Below, piece after piece: positions 53,088-57,208 of a stretch of DNA of 57,208 nt (positions within the stretch are counted from its first letter, which is position 1; the number at the start of each line of letters is the position of its first letter). Position numbers and translations under genes: made by a program. The stretch is from Deltaproteobacteria bacterium (GTDB lineage: Bacteria > Myxococcota_A > UBA9160 > UBA4427): NCBI GenBank assembly GCA_002719955.1, contig PBFW01000039.1:1-57208 (forward strand). The letters are read 5' to 3'. Below the pieces are notes generated by a model. It made no database searches, was not told the DNA's origin, and saw nothing but the letters and a program-made list of their open reading frames with translations.

Positions 53088-53615
53088 GTGCCCAAGATCT
53101 CGATCTACTCACCCACTGGGCTCGCGGACGAGAGCGTCGGCCAAACGCCCATCCATTCCTCCACGCCGTTGACCGGCCGGCGCATCGCCGTCCTCGACAA
53201 CGGCAAATCGGGCGCCGACACCCTTCTCGCTCGAATGGGCGAACAGCTCGCCGCACGCATCCGCGGCGAGTACGTCGGCATCCGGCGGAAGGGGAGCGCA
53301 GCCACCCCCTGTGAGCCCGGACTGCTGGATGCTCTGGTGGGCGAGGCAGACCTCGTTCTGACCGGCACAGCCGATTGAGGGAGCTGCACGTCGTGGAGTC
53401 TCCACGACACGAAAACCCTCGAGGCACGCGGCATCCCAACCCTCGTCATCGCGAGCGAGGCCTTCTCGGATCTCGCTCGCCAGGTCGCCGAAGAGTTGCT
53501 GATCCCCGAGGCACGGATCGCGCGGGTCGCGCACCCGATCGGGGGAACACCGAAAGAAACGCTCATCGCCTGGGCGGATACGGCGATCGACGAGTTGATC
53601 GGGCGCTTCGCCTGA
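53088..53615 (+). CDS. UGSC-family selenoprotein with in-frame TGA (Sec97), copy 2
   Basis: Read through the TGA at 53376-53378, the gene encodes 175 residues with selenocysteine at 97 in LTGTAD-U-GSC-TSWSLHD. The frame stays open for 78 further residues that match the first copy (SLxDxxxLExxGIPTxxI) and end GRFA. The N-terminal half (RIAVLDNGKSGADTLLARMGEQLAARI) fits the UGSC family, where a Rossmann-like or flavodoxin-like layout is expected. The GTG start is preceded by GAGGAGA. A perfect hairpin follows the TGA. A standard gene caller stops at residue 96 and loses the active-site half. Confidence 0.9.
53390..53408 (+). promoter_or_regulatory. Bacterial SECIS-like hairpin for Sec97
   Basis: GTCGTGG-AGTCT-CCACGAC is a perfect 7-bp stem closing a five-base loop; the A-T at the loop base could add an eighth pair. 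The loop lies at +19 to +23 after the TGA, exactly as in the first selenoprotein, and the loop sequence differs by one pyrimidine (AGUCU against AGUUU). Confidence 0.85.
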
Positions 53616-53638
53616 GCAGGTGCCGTGCTCCAACGCGA

Positions 53639-53695
53639 GACGGACGCTCCCTCCGAAAAGAGAGCGTCCGTCCGAGGCATTTCGCGCCGAAATGC
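53639..53695. terminator. Tandem hairpins between convergent genes
   Basis: Two inverted repeats lie between the second selenoprotein and the PEP-CTERM gene. The first is a perfect 11-bp stem (GACGGACGCTC, 53639-53649, with 53662-53672) and a 12-base loop containing an A-rich stretch. The second is an 8-bp stem, GCATTTCG with CGAAATGC (53677-53695), with a 3-base loop. No long T-run follows on either strand. They probably stop transcription from both sides. Confidence 0.6.
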
Positions 53696-53728
53696 TAGCA
53701 TCCGACCCGAATCAGCGTGTTCCTCGAA

Positions 53729-54451
53729 CTAGCGTCGACGAGTCGAAGCCAGACCGGCCAGGCCAAGACCCATGAGCAGGGCGGTTCCCGGCTCGGGGAT
53801 CAGCGTCAGAGCGTAACTGGCGTTGTTGAAAGCCAGCGTCTGGGCGGAGCTGCCGATCGCGATCGCCAACAATGAAGCGCTCGTTCCGAAGGTCACGTCG
53901 ATCGCGGAAGTAGCCGCCTGTGTCGGTTGGTTCTCAAAAACGACTTGGAAGTGGACATCCGACGGAATCGCCCCATTCGCAATGCCAAGGTCATGTTCCC
54001 CGGTGCCTAAAGCACTAAACCCCATATTGAGCCCACGGAAGAGCGCGGTGCGAACGTGTTCGGGATTGATGGCATTCGCAGTGAAAAGGTCCGTCGGAGC
54101 CGAGAACTGGTTGGTCAGCCCAAAAGTGGCACTTCCAGGGAGCGCGAAGGGCAAGAAGACCTCATTCTGGGTGACGGCTCCGCCGACCATCGTCAGACCG
54201 CTCGAAATCGTGCCATAGACATCCGCGGTCTCGTCGTAACCAAATGCGATCACATCGAGACCAGCGACAACCGTATTGGACGGGTTCTCGAGGACCAGAT
54301 TGAATGTGATTTGTTCCCCGACCTGCAGCACCCCGTCCTGCGTACCGGACTCGGCCGGGGTCCCGACAATGGAAATTCCGAGCGCGCTCGCCGCTGTCGG
54401 GAGCAGAAGTGCAACCGCGGTGGCCACGAGGGCCTTGGTAAATCGAATCAT
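53729..54451 (-). CDS. PEP-CTERM sorting domain protein
   Basis: This 240-residue exported protein has a signal peptide (FTKALVATAVALLLPTAASAL) and a C-terminal IPEPGTALLMGLGLAGLASTRRR: the PEP motif, a hydrophobic segment and terminal arginines. These are recognised by an exosortase (EpsH/XrtA type), which cleaves the tail and releases the protein to the outside, usually linked to exopolysaccharide. The mature body is a Thr/Ser/Asn-rich beta protein with no named domain. Base composition is less GC-rich than its neighbours. It converges with the second selenoprotein and has AGAGGT before its ATG. No exosortase is in the window. Confidence 0.88.
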   Translation of the reverse strand: MIRFTKALVATAVALLLPTAASALGISIVGTPAESGTQDGVLQVGEQITFNLVLENPSNTVVAGLDVIAFGYDETADVYGTISSGLTMVGGAVTQNEVFLPFALPGSATFGLTNQFSAPTDLFTANAINPEHVRTALFRGLNMGFSALGTGEHDLGIANGAIPSDVHFQVVFENQPTQAATSAIDVTFGTSASLLAIAIGSSAQTLAFNNASYALTLIPEPGTALLMGLGLAGLASTRRR

Positions 54452-54905
54452 TTGCTTCTACCTCTACTTCAGTAGTGCCACAGCGATAGCGCCGATAGCG
54501 TCGCCACCGCTCATGCGAGGCGTGGGCATGAAGAGCCCGGACGCACCATGCGACCGCAGCGGCTCATACCATCTTCTGATCTGTTCGAGGGATAAAGCAA
54601 TCGCCCTTGCCTACGGATACAGAACCCGCGACCGAGAACTCGCGAGGTGTTTCCCGACACCTCATTCTCGATCTCTGCTTGGACGAAAAGACTCGAGGAG
54701 TCTTGCTCTGCCGATATCCTCCCACGCGCTCGAAGCAACCGCTCCTGCGCGTGACCTTCCCAGATCAAGGGCCATCCTACTATGAACGCAAGATTCTTTG
54801 GGGAAAAGTTAGGCAGCGTGTGGCTTTTTTTGCTTTCCCAGGGGTGGCTGCCGGAGGGCATGGGCGCCCGATTCCACTACCCCACGGAATCAGGGTCGCC
54901 GGTGG
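54452..54905. other. 454-bp gap with no recognised gene
   Basis: Between the start of the PEP-CTERM gene and the end of the membrane protein gene nothing protein-coding or RNA-like could be supported. Composition is lower in GC than average, including a T-rich run near 54824-54830. It should hold the PEP-CTERM promoter and the end of the upstream transcript. Confidence 0.5.
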
Positions 54906-57200
54906 TCACTCGTGGCGGGCGCGAGGCGCGACGAGGCCGATCCGGGCGAATCTAGCCTTCACCGGATCGAAGAGGGCCATCAACGCGATTCTCGAGCGGC
55001 GATCGCCCTCCGAAGCCCCTCTGATCTCCTCGATCGCCGAGCTCCAATCGTCCCCCAGGAAGTTGCCGAGCCGCCCGCGCTCGATCTTGAGCGCCGTATC
55101 GAAGGCCTCGTCCACCCGCCCGAGTTGGACGAGATCCCAGAGCAGCCGCCGCGCGACGAGCAGATCCCCGGGGCTGAGCCGACGGTTGAACCGCTCGACG
55201 GTCAACGCTCGTTCATAGAGGCCGAGCACCGAATAGAGCACCGCCAGCCGGTGGCTGGCTGGCCCGACCTGATCCCGCGCGCGAAGTGCGCGGACTTCAT
55301 CGAGCAGGAACTCAAAATCGGCGGGGATCAGACCGTGGTCGACGGACCATTGCGGCGCCTCGACGATCGCTCGTTCCACATCGAAGCCACGCTCCCGATC
55401 GAAGGGCACGCCGGCCCGAGCGTAATACGCTCGAATCCGCTCCAGGTTCTCGTCGTTTCTCGGAGCCCGACGCAGATAGATCACGTTCCGAAGGCCCCGG
55501 AACACAGGCATCCAGCCTTCCTCGTGTTCGAGGTGCCGAACCGAGGTCGCGATCGGCTGCCCGGGGGCCGTCCCGATCGGCAGACCCACGCCCAGGAATA
55601 GATCGAAGCCCTGCCGGTCCAACAGAGCGGCAAATGACTCACCCGCGCCAAGGGAAGTGCGGGCCGCGATCGCGAGATTGGCCTCCATCGCTTCGCGTTC
55701 GACGTTCATGGTCCCGCTCGACGCCATCTGGAGACGCGGTGAAAGCCAGAAACTCATGAACCCACCGAGTTGATAGGGGTTGTAGATTCGCCCCTCGACC
55801 TCCGAATCCGCGAGAAACCACATCGCATGACCATGAAATTTCGCCGCATCATAGGGCCGCGAATAATCAGATCCCGGCGCAGTGATCACCCTCGAAACGA
55901 GGGGCCAGTCGCCCGCGACGAAATGCGTCCCGACCGCAGCCAGCACGAGCGCGGCGATCGTCGCGGCCAAGCGGTGCTCGGCCCGGGCCGATCGACTTCC
56001 CCGGGAGAGCATCCCGCCCGCCACGGCCAACGCGAAAACCGCCAGCCACAGGAACCGTGAAGCCAGGATGGCGGCAGCTACGCCGGCGAGCGCAATCGAA
56101 ACGAGCGCCGGATCGAGCGCCTGTGAGGGGGTACCGTCGTCGGACGGGGCCCCCCCAGCGCAGATTCCACCCCCCATAGCGCGATCCGCCAGGTCCCGTC
56201 CCCCCTCCTGGTCGGGTCGCGACCGCAGCAAGCTGAGAACGGCGACGGCGACTGTGACTGTACATAGCCAACAGACCAGCCAAGCGGCCCAGGTCGGCGG
56301 AAGATTCGGAAGGGGCAGGGCGAGAAGATTCGTCGCGTTCCACTCATCGGCCACGACGCCGAGCGCGCTGGTTTCTCCGCCCGCCGCAAAATAGGCCAGA
56401 TGGGCGTGCCATCCCTGGGGGGTAGCAACCCCCGCGAACAACATCAGCCCACCCGCGCGAGCAAGACGTCCCGCCCGAAGCGGCTCTCTCGTTGATCGAT
56501 CCCCCGCTCCAAGGAACGAGTAAAGGAAGAGGCAGGCACTCGCACCCAGGATGAGCAGGGGCCCGAGCAGAAAAGCAGCGTGCGTATTCGCCCAAACCAC
56601 CATGAGCGCCACAGCGCCCCAGATGGCGGCCGGGCGCGGGCCCTCCCGCGGCGACACGAGGAGCAGGTACACCGCGAGCAGCGCCGCCATGCTGAAAAGG
56701 GCCGGGCGCAGCTGAACCAGCCGATAAGTCGAAAGGAGAATGAAGAGAACGAGTCCCGCACTCGCCATCCACCGCGATCCGCTCGACCGCCGCACGACGA
56801 TCCATGCCAGGCCGAGAATCCCAGCCACCCCGCAGACGTGAAGCACGCGCAGCCCCGTGAAGCCGAAATAGGCCCAGGCCTGATAGAGCGCGAGCGAACC
56901 GATCCAGGACGATGGGGCGGGCGGGCCGGGCGCCGCGAAGAGGTGGGGATCGACCTCGAGCCAGGGCCCCGCGGCCGCGAAGGCCTGGCCCATGGCGAGA
57001 TGAACCCAGGTGTCGTTCGCGTAGATCGGCTGCCCGACAAGAACGAGCGTCGCGAGCGCAAGCCCGATCGCGCACGCGTGAATGACGAGTCCGGCGACGG
57101 CGCCGCTAGGGCGGGCGCTAGGGTGGGCGCTAGGGTGGGCGCTAGGGCGGGCGCTAGGGTGACTGAAGGAGGTCGTCTCGCTTCCCTCTTCGCTGCCCAT
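54906..57200 (-). CDS. Large polytopic membrane protein, possible glycosyltransferase-like, unknown function
   Basis: This 764-residue protein has a repetitive cytoplasmic N-terminus (see repeat at 57105), then about ten to twelve membrane helices up to around residue 440. A soluble part of some 310 residues follows, running from GSDYSRPYDAAKFHGHAMWFLADSEVEGRIYNPYQLGGFMSFW to a helical tail that looks like TPR repeats (ALTVERFNRRLSPGDLLVARRLLWDLVQLGRVDEAFD). The helix-rich part with ANDTWVHLAMGQAF and WLEVDPHLFA recalls GT-C-type polytopic proteins, such as the membrane 'dolichyl-P-mannose' relatives. No catalytic motif could be verified. The ATG near the window end is followed by the SARP/SAHP repeat. 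Family uncertain. Confidence 0.7.
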   Translation of the reverse strand: MGSEEGSETTSFSHPSARPSAHPSAHPSARPSGAVAGLVIHACAIGLALATLVLVGQPIYANDTWVHLAMGQAFAAAGPWLEVDPHLFAAPGPPAPSSWIGSLALYQAWAYFGFTGLRVLHVCGVAGILGLAWIVVRRSSGSRWMASAGLVLFILLSTYRLVQLRPALFSMAALLAVYLLLVSPREGPRPAAIWGAVALMVVWANTHAAFLLGPLLILGASACLFLYSFLGAGDRSTREPLRAGRLARAGGLMLFAGVATPQGWHAHLAYFAAGGETSALGVVADEWNATNLLALPLPNLPPTWAAWLVCWLCTVTVAVAVLSLLRSRPDQEGGRDLADRAMGGGICAGGAPSDDGTPSQALDPALVSIALAGVAAAILASRFLWLAVFALAVAGGMLSRGSRSARAEHRLAATIAALVLAAVGTHFVAGDWPLVSRVITAPGSDYSRPYDAAKFHGHAMWFLADSEVEGRIYNPYQLGGFMSFWLSPRLQMASSGTMNVEREAMEANLAIAARTSLGAGESFAALLDRQGFDLFLGVGLPIGTAPGQPIATSVRHLEHEEGWMPVFRGLRNVIYLRRAPRNDENLERIRAYYARAGVPFDRERGFDVERAIVEAPQWSVDHGLIPADFEFLLDEVRALRARDQVGPASHRLAVLYSVLGLYERALTVERFNRRLSPGDLLVARRLLWDLVQLGRVDEAFDTALKIERGRLGNFLGDDWSSAIEEIRGASEGDRRSRIALMALFDPVKARFARIGLVAPRARHE
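57105..57164. repeat. 12-bp minisatellite inside coding sequence (4.5 copies)
   Basis: The unit GCTAGGGYGGGC repeats four times with a fifth, partial copy. Translated on the reverse strand it gives SARP and SAHP tetrapeptides in the N-terminal tail of the membrane protein. Because the unit is a multiple of three, copy-number change would lengthen or shorten the tail without a frameshift. Confidence 0.85.
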
Positions 57201-57208
57201 GGCTCAGC

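Noticed and set aside
54461..54480. Reverse-strand TGGCAC as a sigma-54 promoter of the PEP-CTERM gene
   Set aside because: The -12 element is a poor match (AAGTA instead of TTGCA) and the predicted transcript would begin only about 3 bases before the start codon.
1..57208. tRNA, rRNA, CRISPR arrays, insertion sequences, prophage or attachment sites
   Set aside because: No cloverleaf with T-arm in any gap, no regularly spaced repeats, and no transposase or integrase frame was found on either strand.

Overview
The window is 57.2 kb of high-GC, gene-dense bacterial chromosome with short intergenic gaps, many ATGA-type overlaps and purine-rich ribosome binding sites. No rRNA, tRNA, CRISPR array, transposase or phage gene was seen. 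The gene mix is a catabolic and accessory set: seven short-chain dehydrogenases (SDRs), three luciferase-like (LLM) F420-type oxidoreductases, a PPOX-fold protein, a Rieske oxygenase, a Baeyer-Villiger-type monooxygenase, a cytochrome P450, a TauD-type dioxygenase, MaoC hydratase, thiolase, NTF2/SnoaL-fold proteins, tungsten- and molybdenum-type enzymes, and PEP-CTERM proteins. Together these suggest a free-living aerobic or facultative bacterium that attacks lipids, steroids or other hydrophobic compounds. The combination fits an uncultured deltaproteobacterial-grade lineage (Myxococcota or Binatota type). That placement is inference, because the window holds no phylogenetic marker.

Layout. 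0-13 kb: sterol desaturase-type hydroxylase and Rieske oxygenase, amidase, SMP-30-like hydrolase, a leftward run of three SDRs and two LLM proteins, a broken AraC-type regulator and an FAD monooxygenase. 13-25.7 kb: small Met-rich membrane protein with methyltransferase, cyclophilin lipoprotein, RidA with TauD-type dioxygenase, phosphate transporter PiT with its DUF47 partner, a 1073-residue cytochrome c/beta-propeller/DUF1080 fusion, alpha/beta hydrolase, MaoC with VOC protein, and an MFS exporter. 25.9-28.2 kb: the first selenoprotein module. 28-33 kb: P450, SDR, MAPEG, NTF2-fold proteins, hydrolase. 33-38.6 kb: aldehyde:ferredoxin oxidoreductase, MoaD-like protein, sugar isomerase/epimerase fold protein, and a large molybdopterin oxidoreductase with a near-perfect extended -10 promoter. 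38.6-51 kb: nucleoside phosphorylase PpnP, more SDRs, DapB-fold dehydrogenase, zinc alcohol dehydrogenase, GST, sulfotransferase, thiolase, and an F420-type LLM/PPOX pair. 51-57 kb: a decayed PEP-CTERM gene, the second selenoprotein module, an intact PEP-CTERM protein, and a large polytopic membrane protein.

The main result is a duplicated two-gene module. In each copy a 336-387 residue protein of unknown function lies directly upstream of a small UGSC-family selenoprotein. Each selenoprotein gene carries an in-frame TGA in a U-G-S-C motif. After each TGA lies a bacterial SECIS-like hairpin whose AGUYU apical loop sits at exactly the same distance (+19 to +23). Read conventionally, both genes would be called as a truncated protein plus a lost C-terminal half. 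The first copy also carries a NifU-like gene. The selenoprotein family name is known; its pairing with the large partner, and what the pair does, looks undescribed. Selenocysteine machinery (selA, selB, selC, selD) is not in the window.
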